From: an uncultured Clostridia bacterium
Lineage (GTDB): Bacteria > Bacillota > Clostridia > Oscillospirales > Butyricicoccaceae
NCBI GenBank assembly: GCA_910586575.1
Contig: CAJUJQ010000092.1
Location: forward strand, 1 to 12,539
Length of the DNA: 12,539 nucleotides
Reading direction: 5' to 3'
Shown here: piece by piece, positions 1 through 7,646 of the stretch
How positions within the stretch are numbered: the first letter of the stretch is position 1
Layout of the letters: each line of letters begins with the position of its first letter
Program-made: the position numbers and the translations under genes
Notes under the pieces: generated by a model
What the model saw: the letters and a program-made list of their open reading frames with translations, nothing else
Database searches by the model: none
What the model was told of the DNA's origin: nothing

Positions 1-59
1 GTAATGTGATAGCTCTGATTAAATTTTTTTGTGGGTGTAGGCTCCGAAAAGCCTTAATA

Positions 60-200
60 TTACAGCGTTTCTAATAGGAGACATTCATAGGGGGTGCTCT
101 GAATTCCTGGAACAATTATACAATCCCGCTCTGGCGCATTCCCTTTGAATACATTATCATTTGCGAGACAGAGCCAGCGGCGGTTTACACAGCGGACGAG
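60..200 (-). pseudogene. Possible gene relic containing the VPGIQ-TPYE motif
   Basis: One minus-strand frame is open for 46 codons between an in-frame TAG (201-203) and TAA (60-62). It has no ATG and no ribosome binding site. It encodes IVPGIQSTPYE within the repeat, and the same frame of the right-hand copy encodes MVPGIQTTPYE. Two of the three mismatches fall at third codon positions. This would fit a decayed copy of a gene whose start lies at the right edge. The evidence is only about ten codons, so a non-coding repeat is equally possible. Confidence 0.2.
84..120 (-). repeat. Left copy of 37-nt inverted repeat flanking the cluster
   Basis: Read on the minus strand, 120 down to 84 matches plus-strand 12486-12522 at 34 of 37 positions, without gaps. 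The mismatches are at repeat positions 7 (T/G), 16 (A/G) and 24 (G/C). The repeat starts with TATAAT and ends with CACCCCCTATGAA. Similarity stops abruptly at the outer end; upstream of TATAAT only patchy matches (GCGC, AGCGG) continue. No direct target-site duplication is visible outside the two copies. Its identity is unknown; it could be a dispersed repeat, a recombination site, or a short conserved coding segment. Confidence 0.85.
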
Positions 201-226
201 CTACGACGACGCAAAGCGTGTACCCG

Positions 227-1207
227 TCACTGTTTGGCCAGTGCGGCGGCGGCTTTTACAATGCTTGCAGCGTCCGGATAATATCGCTCCTCTGCTGAAG
301 GCGCAAAAGGAACCGGCAGATCGGGCGAGGCCAGGCGGGCTGGGGCCGCCTTCAGCGCGGGAAACGCTTTTTCGCTTACAACGGCGCAGACCTCACTGCC
401 AAAGCCGCCGGTCACAGGCGCCTCGCACACCGTCAAAAGGCGCCCTGTTTTCCGGACCGATGTCAGAATCAGTTCCTCGTCCAGCGGCTTTATGGTGCGC
501 GGGTCAACCACCTCCGCCTCAATCCCATCCTGATGCAGCAGCTCCGCGGCACGTAGCGCACGCTGGACCATCCATCCAGTTGCAACGACTGTCACATCAC
601 GGCCTTCCCGCTTGATATCGCCTTTACCAAGCGGAATGGTATACACGCCTTCTGGAACCTCACCCCGCAGCGTTTTATACAGATGTTTCTGTTCCAGATA
701 AAGTACGGTATTGTCACTTTGAATGGATGAAAGCAGCAGCCCTTTGGCATCAGCCGGCGTGGACGGCATGACAATGGTAATACCGGGCGCATTTAAAAAC
801 CAGCTTTCCGGGCTTTGCGAGTGGTTAAAGGAATAGCCTCCCCCGCCGCCATAAGGCGCCCGGACCGTCAGCGGCATCCTCGCGTCCTCGCCCAATACGT
901 AACGCAGCTTTGCAGCCTGGTTGATCAGCTGATCGCTTGCAACCGGCAGGAAATCAGCGTACATAATCTCCGCAACCGGGCGTTTCCCCAGCAGCGAGGC
1001 CCCTACAGACGAGCCTAAAATTGCAGTTTCTGAAATCGGCGTATCCATCACTCGCTCGGCACCGAACTCCGCCAAAAGCCCCTGTGTTACACCATAACAG
1101 CCGCCATAGGCGCCAATATCCTCGCCAATCAGATAAACCTGCTCATCGGCGCGAAGCGCCTGGCGCAGCCCGTCCCGGATTGCCTCCAGATAGGTCATTT
1201 CAGCCAT
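227..1207 (-). CDS. Thiamine-dependent 2-oxoacid/acetoin dehydrogenase E1, beta subunit
   Basis: The protein has 326 residues, the usual length for E1-beta (PdhB/AcoB/BkdB type). It forms the heterotetrameric ThDP-dependent E1 with the alpha subunit encoded just upstream. The family signatures run in order: GEDIGAYGG (28-36) with the Glu that activates ThDP, DTPISETAI.G (about 55-65), GKRPVAEIMYADF, the R.PYGGGGGYSFNHSQSPESWF loop, and the C-terminal transketolase domain with VVATGWMV and EVVDPRTIKPLD. ATG at 1207 is chosen because GGAGG lies 6 nt upstream; an in-frame extension to 1234 would run into the previous gene. The gap to the alpha gene is 20 nt. The sequence resembles acetoin dehydrogenase (AcoB) as much as pyruvate dehydrogenase, and I cannot fix the substrate. 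No E2 or E3 gene is visible. It is the last gene of the operon. Confidence 0.93.
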   Translation of the reverse strand: MAEMTYLEAIRDGLRQALRADEQVYLIGEDIGAYGGCYGVTQGLLAEFGAERVMDTPISETAILGSSVGASLLGKRPVAEIMYADFLPVASDQLINQAAKLRYVLGEDARMPLTVRAPYGGGGGYSFNHSQSPESWFLNAPGITIVMPSTPADAKGLLLSSIQSDNTVLYLEQKHLYKTLRGEVPEGVYTIPLGKGDIKREGRDVTVVATGWMVQRALRAAELLHQDGIEAEVVDPRTIKPLDEELILTSVRKTGRLLTVCEAPVTGGFGSEVCAVVSEKAFPALKAAPARLASPDLPVPFAPSAEERYYPDAASIVKAAAALAKQ

Positions 1208-1227
1208 AATAAACCTCCGTTCACATG

Positions 1228-2193
1228 TCAGCAAATCATCTGCTGTTCGCTCAGCAATGTATCCACATCCGGATCAGGGGCGCAGGCAGCCTGCGTAATT
1301 GCCTCGTTTACCGTCTGCTGCACGCGAAAGCGGATTTCATCTATTTCATCCTGCCCGGCAAAGCCCGCTTCGGTAATATAACCTTCCAGCTTGCGGATAG
1401 GGCAGTCCTGCTTCCAACGGATGATTTCGTTCCGCGTGCGGTACACATTTTTATCATTCCCGGAATGGCCGGAAACGCGGTAGGTCCGGCATTCCACCAG
1501 CGACGGCCCTTTGCCTGCGCGCGCGTCCTCGACCGCCCGGCTCACGGTTTCGCATACGTCGAGCACGTCGTTCCCGTTGGCAAGATAGCCAGGGAAGCCA
1601 TATGCCTTAGCACGGTCGGCCAGAATGGGCGCGGGGATGATTTTCTCTGTCGGCGTGGACCAGGCATACCGGTTGTTTTTGATGACAAAAACGATGGGCA
1701 GCTGAAAAACGGCTGCAAAGTTCATGGATTCGTGCACCGCGCCCTCGTTGCTCGCGCCGTCCCCAAACATGTTCAGCGTAACCAGCCCGTTCCGGTCCTT
1801 CTTATTCGCCAGCGCCGCGCCAATGGCAATCGCGGCAGACGCGCCGAGAATCGGGTTTGCGGGCAGAACATGCTTCTCCAGGCTGCCGACATGCAGGACA
1901 CGGGTCCTTCCGTTCGTCGCGCCGCAGGCTTTCGCATACAGCATGCCCGCGATTTCCAGCGGTTCAAAGCCGCGCTCAAACAGGCAGCCCAGGTCACGGT
2001 AGGAAGCCGAAAGGTAATCGCCCTCCCTCAGCGCCGCCGCGGCGCCGACCGCCGTCGCTTCTTCCCCGATGCTGGTATGGACGCTGCCGCTGATCTTTTT
2101 TTCCCGGTTCAGCCGTTCGGTCGTTTCCTCAAAATATCTTGTCTGCACCATTTTCTCAAATAAGTGCAGCAGCTTTTCCCTTGCCATTTCCAT
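1228..2193 (-). CDS. Thiamine-dependent 2-oxoacid/acetoin dehydrogenase E1, alpha subunit
   Basis: The protein has 321 residues and binds ThDP, decarboxylating a 2-oxoacid or cleaving an alpha-hydroxyketone such as acetoin. The ThDP/Mg motif is complete: GDG at 144-146 through NN at 173-174 (GDGASNEGAVHE...VIKNN). Also visible are HTSIGEEATAVG (39-50), the YRDLG segment, GR...H after the GATNGR loop, and the regulatory-loop equivalent YRVSGHSGNDKNVYR. The length matches AcoA-type rather than longer mitochondrial-type E1-alpha. ATG at 2193 has AAGGAGG 8 nt upstream, and that site overlaps the stop codon of the GRE gene, so translation is probably coupled. An extension to 2217 would overlap the GRE and is less likely. 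The Glu-Ala-rich start carries no targeting signal, so the protein is cytosolic. The substrate is not certain. Confidence 0.93.
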   Translation of the reverse strand: MEMAREKLLHLFEKMVQTRYFEETTERLNREKKISGSVHTSIGEEATAVGAAAALREGDYLSASYRDLGCLFERGFEPLEIAGMLYAKACGATNGRTRVLHVGSLEKHVLPANPILGASAAIAIGAALANKKDRNGLVTLNMFGDGASNEGAVHESMNFAAVFQLPIVFVIKNNRYAWSTPTEKIIPAPILADRAKAYGFPGYLANGNDVLDVCETVSRAVEDARAGKGPSLVECRTYRVSGHSGNDKNVYRTRNEIIRWKQDCPIRKLEGYITEAGFAGQDEIDEIRFRVQQTVNEAITQAACAPDPDVDTLLSEQQMIC

Positions 2194-2206
2194 ACTTCCA
2201 CCCTCC

Positions 2207-4591
2207 TTACACATCACTGAATTCCGTCCGGACGATAATCTGGTTTTGCACCTCGCGGCTCAGCTCGGTATAAAAGGCGCTGTAGCCTGCTACCCGTACA
2301 ACCAGATCCCGGTACTGCTCGGGGTGCTCCTGCGCGTCGAGCAGCGTCTGCTTATCGATGATATTGAACTGCACCTGTGCGCCCTTGATTTCGCAGTAGC
2401 CCCGCAAAAGCGCGGCAAATTTTGCAATCCCCTCCGGTGTTTCCAGTACGGAAGGGTTAAACTTCTGGTTGTAAATTACGCCCTTCATGATGCGGGTATG
2501 GTCAAGCGCCGCAACCGACCGCATGGCGGCAGTCGGCCCGCTGACATCACGCCCCGGCGCGGGGGAAATGCCCTCGGCAAGCGGGGTACGGGCGTTCCGT
2601 CCGTCCGGGGTTGCCGCCACGTTTTTGCCAAAGGAGATATTGGCCGTAATCGCGGTCAGCCCGGCAACAAAATGCCCCCCGCGTGAATTCCGGTACCTTG
2701 CCAGCTCATCCAGGAACAAATCGACGCCTATACGCGCCAAATGGTCCACATAGGGATCGTCATTGCCATAGTGCGGCGCTTCCTCGGCCAGCATATGCTG
2801 TAATGCTTCCTCGCCCTTGAAGTCATTTGCGAGCGCCAGCCGCAGGCGCTTCGCGTCCACGCGCTTTTGGCCGAATACCAGGCTGCCGATTGCCGCCAGC
2901 CCGTCCGCAAGGTTGGCGACCCCCACGCCGCCCGGGCAGGTGAAATTATATCGTGCGCCGCCCTGCGTCACGCATTTGCCCGATTCAATACAGCTGTCAA
3001 ACAGGGAGGAGACAAACGGAATCGGGATCATCCTGCTGTGGACCAGGTCAATGACGTTATTCTCAATCACCAGATGGCGTGTAAAAAACGCGATTTGCTG
3101 CCGCAGTGCCTCAATGAAATCATCGAAGGTATCAAAATCCTCAAGGTATCCTGTTTCCGGGCCAACCTGCCGGTGTGTCAGCTGGCACTGGCCGTTGTGG
3201 ATTGCCAGCTCCAGCGTTTTTGCCAGGCAGAAATATCCTCCGTTCGATCGCATCCACATTTCTACAACGGTGTTTTCCACGCAGCCAATCGGCGCGTAGT
3301 TGCGTGCTTCCTTCAGCGGGATGCCATAGGAAACCAGGGTGGAAATCCCGATATCCTCATTGAACACAACCGGGTGCCCGGTCCCCATCCGCAGGTTTTC
3401 ACAAAGGGTGCGCAGGAACCGCTCGTCCGAGTTCGCATTGATGCGTACAGAGAAGTTCGGCTCATACAGCCGGCAGTGGCGATGCGCCTCAAAGCACATG
3501 TAGGTCAGATCGTTCGCGGCGTCCCTTCCAAACGCGTCCGTCCCGCCAACAATGATATTCTGCCCCATCGGGAAGCCGGAGGTCACCTGTGCGGAGGCCA
3601 GGTTGTACAGCTTGACCATTTCGGCGAATTTCAGCCAGAAGCAGTCAAGTTCTTCCTGTAACGCCTCCCACGGGCGGCCCTTGTCCAGCTCCGCGCGGAC
3701 AAAGGGGTACGCGAACTGGTCGAGCCTGCCGACCGTAATCGCTACGCCGTCGGTTTCCAGCTGCGGCGCGAGCTGCAAAAACCAGATGCATTGCAGCGCT
3801 TCCTGGAAATCACGCGCCGGGTACTCCGGCACATGCCGACATGTGCGGGCAATGCGGAGCAGCTCTTCGCGCCGCCTTTCGTCCGTTTGGCCCGCCGCCT
3901 GCCGCTCCGCCTCGTCCGCATAACGGTTGGCCCATGCAATCACGGCCCGCAGGGTGATGAGCTGCGCACGGTAGAAAATATCCTTGTCCAGGTTTTCGGC
4001 TGCGCTCAAATCCAGCCCGCCGCGTGCCTGCTCGATACGGCGCGCTACCGCGCCCAAGCCCTCTTTCAAAATGCGCTCGTGCGGCAGCAATACATGGCCG
4101 AAGCCGGTCTCTTCATGTGCTGTCACCGAAAAGACGCCGCTTTCCAGCCTTGCGCGCCGGGTCTCCTCCGGCATGGCCGCAAAAATGTTGTCCCGCAGGC
4201 TTTGGCTGCGCCAGTACGGGAAAATCCCCCGCAGGGACTGCTTCACCCCGTCTGTAATGTCAAACCGGTCATAGCCGCGCGTAGGCAGGTCGTCCAGCTC
4301 ACGCTCGAGCCAGCTGATATCCATCTCGGGATAGACCGGCGCACTGCGCCGCATGCTGCCCAAATGGCCGACGGTCAGCTCGCCTTCCAGGATAGGCGTA
4401 CTGACGCCGCGCAGGATTTTATCGAGCGCCATGGCACGGCGGAGCATGACCGGCTGCCCCGTGCTTTCCTGATAGGATTCGGTAACCAGCAGTGCGCGTT
4501 CCGCGCAGACCTTTGGCACGGACTGGAATACCTCCGCGCGCAGTGCCTTCACGCGCGGTGTCGCATCACACCGCAAAGAATGAATTTCCAT
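2207..4591 (-). CDS. Glycyl radical enzyme, dehydratase/lyase class, substrate unknown
   Basis: The protein has 794 residues, a full-length PFL-like glycyl radical enzyme. The PFL domain fills roughly residues 10-650 and the glycine-radical domain the C-terminus. The radical motif is RVAGYSAFYTEL with Gly769. The thiyl cysteine is Cys437 in GCVEN, followed two residues later by Glu439, the Cys-X-Glu arrangement of dehydratases, choline lyase, isethionate lyase and hydroxyproline dehydratase. It lacks the adjacent Cys pair of pyruvate formate-lyase, so the common label 'formate acetyltransferase' would be wrong. After Glu439 the sequence reads NTVVEMWMRSNGGYF, whereas many dehydratases continue with a proline and a PGK-like segment. 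ATG at 4591 has AAGGAGG 9 nt upstream and begins one base after the preceding stop. The activase is encoded in the same operon, five genes upstream. The enzyme must be oxygen-labile when active. The reaction cannot be deduced from sequence alone; dehydration, C-N or C-S cleavage are candidates. Confidence 0.93.
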   Translation of the reverse strand: MEIHSLRCDATPRVKALRAEVFQSVPKVCAERALLVTESYQESTGQPVMLRRAMALDKILRGVSTPILEGELTVGHLGSMRRSAPVYPEMDISWLERELDDLPTRGYDRFDITDGVKQSLRGIFPYWRSQSLRDNIFAAMPEETRRARLESGVFSVTAHEETGFGHVLLPHERILKEGLGAVARRIEQARGGLDLSAAENLDKDIFYRAQLITLRAVIAWANRYADEAERQAAGQTDERRREELLRIARTCRHVPEYPARDFQEALQCIWFLQLAPQLETDGVAITVGRLDQFAYPFVRAELDKGRPWEALQEELDCFWLKFAEMVKLYNLASAQVTSGFPMGQNIIVGGTDAFGRDAANDLTYMCFEAHRHCRLYEPNFSVRINANSDERFLRTLCENLRMGTGHPVVFNEDIGISTLVSYGIPLKEARNYAPIGCVENTVVEMWMRSNGGYFCLAKTLELAIHNGQCQLTHRQVGPETGYLEDFDTFDDFIEALRQQIAFFTRHLVIENNVIDLVHSRMIPIPFVSSLFDSCIESGKCVTQGGARYNFTCPGGVGVANLADGLAAIGSLVFGQKRVDAKRLRLALANDFKGEEALQHMLAEEAPHYGNDDPYVDHLARIGVDLFLDELARYRNSRGGHFVAGLTAITANISFGKNVAATPDGRNARTPLAEGISPAPGRDVSGPTAAMRSVAALDHTRIMKGVIYNQKFNPSVLETPEGIAKFAALLRGYCEIKGAQVQFNIIDKQTLLDAQEHPEQYRDLVVRVAGYSAFYTELSREVQNQIIVRTEFSDV

Positions 4592-4592
4592 C

Positions 4593-5939
4593 TTATTTTG
4601 CCTCCTTCTGTTCAGTATCTTGGGAACGCCGCTGCCGGACATGCGCAACCAGCGCTTCCCCGGCGTGTTCGCTGAGCTTGCTGGAAAACGCGGCCTGCGC
4701 CTCATAACCGCCGTTCCGATATGCTTTTTCTGTTATCATGTAGCCATCATAGCCGTTTGTCAGCGTAGATACCAGTGTGAGCCTGTTCGGCGCTGTTTTT
4801 TTGAGCGCCACGCCGATTTCACAGAACACCTCGCAGGGGACAGCGATAATCTCCGCCTCTCCGATGCGCATGATCTGGATCTCGAGCCGCGCGTTTTTTT
4901 CCTCCCGCTGCATCGTTTGCAGGCGGAAAATTTCCTTCGCTGTAATGCGCTCCTTGAGCGGCGCGCCGTCCCACTGCAAAATCTGTTCCGCCCACGAAAG
5001 CTCCTCCGCGCGGGGACTGCGCAGCGCAGCATCCAGATAGTTGACGGAAGCGCATACTGCCGGGTGCTCCACGGCCTGTGCTTTGTATAGCCCAAGCGCC
5101 ATCTGCGCCGCGAGCACCTTACTGAAACGCGCGCAGCGCGCGGGACCCTGCGGATCAAAATAGCGGGAGCGCGAGGCTGTCGATTCCGGGTCCATGACAT
5201 TTAAGTGGTTGATGTCACCTGCTGCCCCGGTCAGGATCAGCACCGGGAAGTCCCCGCCGAGCAGCTGGTTCAGCTCCCGCTCCACATAAGTCGGATAATC
5301 GGACGAATATTCCTTCCCTGTCACAATATCGCAATGGCAGGAAAAGTTCCCGATTGCCGCCAGATAGTCCCCGTTCCCGTCCAGTATGCCGATCAGCCCG
5401 ATTTCCGGGTCAATTCCGCCCTCAATTTCCCGGACGGTGTCGGGCGGCGTATCGTCCTCCAGCCCGCCGATGATAACCGTGCCGTCCTTCAAAATAACGC
5501 GGCGGTTAAAGGAAATACTGTCCTCCCAGGCCTTCCCGCAGGTCAGGCGCGCGGGACGCAGCGCCGCATGCGCGCCCACAATCGCGCCCGCGGCCGCGCG
5601 GACAAAAAACTCCATATAAGCGGGATCAGGCGTCGTATTGAAAATGGGCACGGTTGCCATCGCCGTATGGGTGTGCGTGGCGCAAATCAGGATGTTTTCC
5701 GGCTTGATTCCGCAGCCTTCGCTGGCTAACTGCCGGATACGGGCCACCGTCCCTTCATCCACTGCCAGCACGTCACAGGTCACAATGGCGACGGTTTCCC
5801 CGCCCTCCAGCACAACTGCGCGGGCGTACAGCTCATCCTTTTTCCCTGTGGTATACCGGTCTGTCCGGCATCCGGCAAGCGGCAGGCCGATCGGCCCCGT
5901 GATCACCACGCGCATGGCGCCCGCTCTCATTGTTTTCAT
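4593..5939 (-). CDS. Short, cytosolic neutral/alkaline ceramidase-fold hydrolase
   Basis: The protein has 448 residues and resembles the N-terminal catalytic domain of neutral/alkaline non-lysosomal ceramidases (Pfam PF04734), zinc amidases that cut an N-acyl bond. Visible family features are the metal-binding ATHTHT (His89, His91), a second histidine in FSCHCD (His202), FNRR (144-147), SSDYP (212-216) and TGAAGDIN (237-244). True ceramidases are about 650-780 residues with a signal peptide and a C-terminal immunoglobulin-like domain; this one has neither. It is probably cytosolic and unlikely to act on ceramide. Tandem ATGs occur at 5942 and 5939. The second is chosen because GGAGG is 5 nt upstream of it and only 2 nt from the first. 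The start overlaps the RidA-like stop. The operon position suggests hydrolysis of an amide or ester in the imported substrate or an intermediate (inference). Confidence 0.82.
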   Translation of the reverse strand: MKTMRAGAMRVVITGPIGLPLAGCRTDRYTTGKKDELYARAVVLEGGETVAIVTCDVLAVDEGTVARIRQLASEGCGIKPENILICATHTHTAMATVPIFNTTPDPAYMEFFVRAAAGAIVGAHAALRPARLTCGKAWEDSISFNRRVILKDGTVIIGGLEDDTPPDTVREIEGGIDPEIGLIGILDGNGDYLAAIGNFSCHCDIVTGKEYSSDYPTYVERELNQLLGGDFPVLILTGAAGDINHLNVMDPESTASRSRYFDPQGPARCARFSKVLAAQMALGLYKAQAVEHPAVCASVNYLDAALRSPRAEELSWAEQILQWDGAPLKERITAKEIFRLQTMQREEKNARLEIQIMRIGEAEIIAVPCEVFCEIGVALKKTAPNRLTLVSTLTNGYDGYMITEKAYRNGGYEAQAAFSSKLSEHAGEALVAHVRQRRSQDTEQKEAK

Positions 5940-6334
5940 CATAGCCTCCTTTCCGGCATATCAAGCGCTGCGATTGCGTCCACCTCCAGCAGCATATCGG
6001 GCAGTCCCAACCGGCTTACCTCAATCAAGGTACTGGCAGGCCGCGCCCCCGCGAACCAGCGCTCACGCGACCGGGCGACCGCTGCCCGGTCCTCCATATT
6101 CCTCAAATAAACGGTCATCTTCACAATGCTGTCAAAGCCCGCGCCATACGCGTGCAGCAGCTCGCGAATAATGTCAAACACGGCGTCCGCCTGTTGCTCC
6201 GCGTCCGCTCCGCCGATGACCCTGTGCGCTTCATCCAGCGGCGCGACGCCTGACAAATACAGCGTATCCCGATGGCGGACCGCCTCTGCGTAAAGCGGAT
6301 GGCCCTGCCCATCCCTGTCATAACGTTCCGGCAT
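5939..6334 (-). CDS. RidA/YjgF/YER057c-family protein lacking the catalytic Arg
   Basis: The protein has 131 residues, normal for this small trimeric family. The pattern is clear: LYLSGVAPLD (25-34), a helix with DAVFDIIRELL, IVKMTVYLRNMED (70-82), and the C-terminal RPASTLIEVSRLGLPDMLLEVDAIA. Canonical RidA has PARS at the start of this last segment, with Arg105 (E. coli numbering) holding the substrate carboxylate during hydrolysis of 2-aminoacrylate-type imines. Here the aligned residue is Ser101. Glu117 aligns with RidA Glu120. The protein may therefore belong to a Rid subgroup acting on another ligand rather than being an enamine deaminase. ATG at 6334 has AAGGAGG 8 nt upstream, overlapping the DctM stop. 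Its place between transporter and hydrolase suggests a dedicated role in this pathway. Confidence 0.85.
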   Translation of the reverse strand: MPERYDRDGQGHPLYAEAVRHRDTLYLSGVAPLDEAHRVIGGADAEQQADAVFDIIRELLHAYGAGFDSIVKMTVYLRNMEDRAAVARSRERWFAGARPASTLIEVSRLGLPDMLLEVDAIAALDMPERRL

Positions 6335-6347
6335 TTGTATCCCCTCC

Positions 6348-7646
6348 TTATAACAGTACACCCGGCAAAAACGTGACAAGCGGCGGGAACAGCCAGCAGA
6401 GCAGCACCACCAGCATCATAATCGCTACAAACGGCCAGATCGCGCTCACAATCTGGTCAAAGGATATTTTCGCGATTTTCGCGTTGACAAACAACAGCAC
6501 GCCAACCGGCGGTGTGATACCGCCGACAAGGACCGCGATTACCATGGTAACGCCGAACCAGATCGGATCAAAGCCCAGGCTCACCGCGATGCTGTGGAAC
6601 GCGGGCGCGAACATCACAAGGATCGGGGTCCCGTCCATGAAAAAGCCCATGATAAAATAGAACAGGATCATAATCAGGAACAGGATGCGGCTGTTGCTGG
6701 TCAGTGAGGTCAGCGCCCCGAGCACCAGCTTGGGGAAGTTCATCAGTGTCAGCATATTGCCGAAGGTGGTTGCGGTCGCCAGCAAAAACAGTACCATGCC
6801 GCAGCTTTTCGCCGCGTCAAGCAGCACCCTGCCGATTTCCCGCACCCGCAGCGTCTTGAACACAAACAGGCTCATCACCATGCTGTAGGCCGCGGCCACG
6901 ACGCCTGCTTCCGTCGCGGTAAATTTTCCGGTCATAATGCCGACCATGATAATCAGCGGGACGACCAATACCAAAACCGCCTTTTTGAAGCTGCGCCAGA
7001 CCTCTGCCATGGAAAACCGTTTCCGTTCAATATTCCCACGCTCGTCCCGTTTGTGGGTGAACACCCTGTCATACGCCACATAGGCATAGACCATCTGGCA
7101 GCCACCAAGGATGATGCCCGGCAGTATCCCGCCGAAGAACATCCCCGCAACCGAAACGCCGGTCAATGAGCTGTACAAGATAAACATAATGCTCGGCGGG
7201 ATAATTGGCCCGATGGAGGAGGAGGCCGCGGTAATCGCCGCGGTAAACCGGATATCATAGCCTTCCTCTTCCATCGCGGGGATGAGCATCGCACCGATAG
7301 AAGCCGAATCCGCGGTCGAGCTTCCCGAAATCCCCGCAAAAAACATGCTTGCCAACACGTTGACATGTGCCAGACCGCCCTTGATATGCCCGACCAGGCT
7401 GTCGGCAAACCGTACCAGCCTGCCGGTCAGGTTGCCGCTGTTCATGATGGCACCGGTCAGGATATAGAATGGGATCGCGAGGATGGTAAAGGAATCCAGC
7501 CCGCCGAACATCTTGGTAATCAGCATCGTGACAGGGATCCCCTCTGCGAGCATCATCACAAGCGAGGAAATGCCGATCGAGAAAGATATCGGCACACCAA
7601 TCAGCAACAAGACGATAAAGATGGCAAACATCAGCAAGATATTCAC
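6348..7646 (-). CDS. dctM: TRAP transporter large membrane subunit (DctM)
   Basis: This 432-residue, strongly hydrophobic protein has about a dozen membrane segments. It is the sodium-driven transport channel of a tripartite ATP-independent periplasmic system. Family traits are the N-terminal LLIGVPISFSIG, LTGAIMNSGNLTGRLVRFADSLVGHIKGGLAHVNVLASMFFAGISGSSTADSASIG split over two helices, GPIIPPSIMFILY, and near the C-terminus VLVGGITPPVGVLLFV. The start is GTG at 7646, overlapping the DctQ stop by 4 nt (GTGA), preceded by AAAGGGGGG 5 nt away. DctM is translationally coupled to DctQ, its obligate partner. The symbol denotes the family; the substrate need not be a dicarboxylate. Confidence 0.95.
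   Translation of the reverse strand: MNILLMFAIFIVLLLIGVPISFSIGISSLVMMLAEGIPVTMLITKMFGGLDSFTILAIPFYILTGAIMNSGNLTGRLVRFADSLVGHIKGGLAHVNVLASMFFAGISGSSTADSASIGAMLIPAMEEEGYDIRFTAAITAASSSIGPIIPPSIMFILYSSLTGVSVAGMFFGGILPGIILGGCQMVYAYVAYDRVFTHKRDERGNIERKRFSMAEVWRSFKKAVLVLVVPLIIMVGIMTGKFTATEAGVVAAAYSMVMSLFVFKTLRVREIGRVLLDAAKSCGMVLFLLATATTFGNMLTLMNFPKLVLGALTSLTSNSRILFLIMILFYFIMGFFMDGTPILVMFAPAFHSIAVSLGFDPIWFGVTMVIAVLVGGITPPVGVLLFVNAKIAKISFDQIVSAIWPFVAIMMLVVLLCWLFPPLVTFLPGVLL

Larger units (their letters stand above)
1..226. other. Non-coding stretch downstream of the operon
   Basis: This AT-richer stretch follows the stop of the last operon gene. No credible complete gene is visible. It holds one copy of a 37-nt repeat (84-120) and, on the minus strand, an open stretch without ATG (200 down to 60) that includes the repeat. 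A short stem AGGCT/AGCCT lies at 39-54, but no T-run follows it on either strand, so I cannot name an operon terminator. No E2 or E3 subunit gene begins here, although one would often follow E1 genes. Confidence 0.6.

Noticed and set aside
39..54. Operon terminator
   Set aside because: The AGGCT/AGCCT stem is only five pairs and no T-run follows on the minus strand.
145..615. Plus-strand open frame of 156 codons at the end of the operon
   Set aside because: Mostly antisense to E1-beta; low-complexity Arg/Pro-rich product and no ribosome binding site.
1225..2163. Plus-strand open frame of 312 codons opposite the E1-alpha gene
   Set aside because: It is an antisense shadow of a clearly conserved E1-alpha. 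It has no family motif, and GC-rich genes readily leave open frames on the opposite strand.
2207..4591. Pyruvate formate-lyase (PflB)
   Set aside because: The active site has a single Cys437 followed by Val-Glu instead of the adjacent Cys-Cys pair.
3791..4675. Plus-strand open frame of 294 codons opposite the GRE gene
   Set aside because: Antisense shadow of the GRE; the composition is rich in Arg, Pro and Ala with no recognisable domain.
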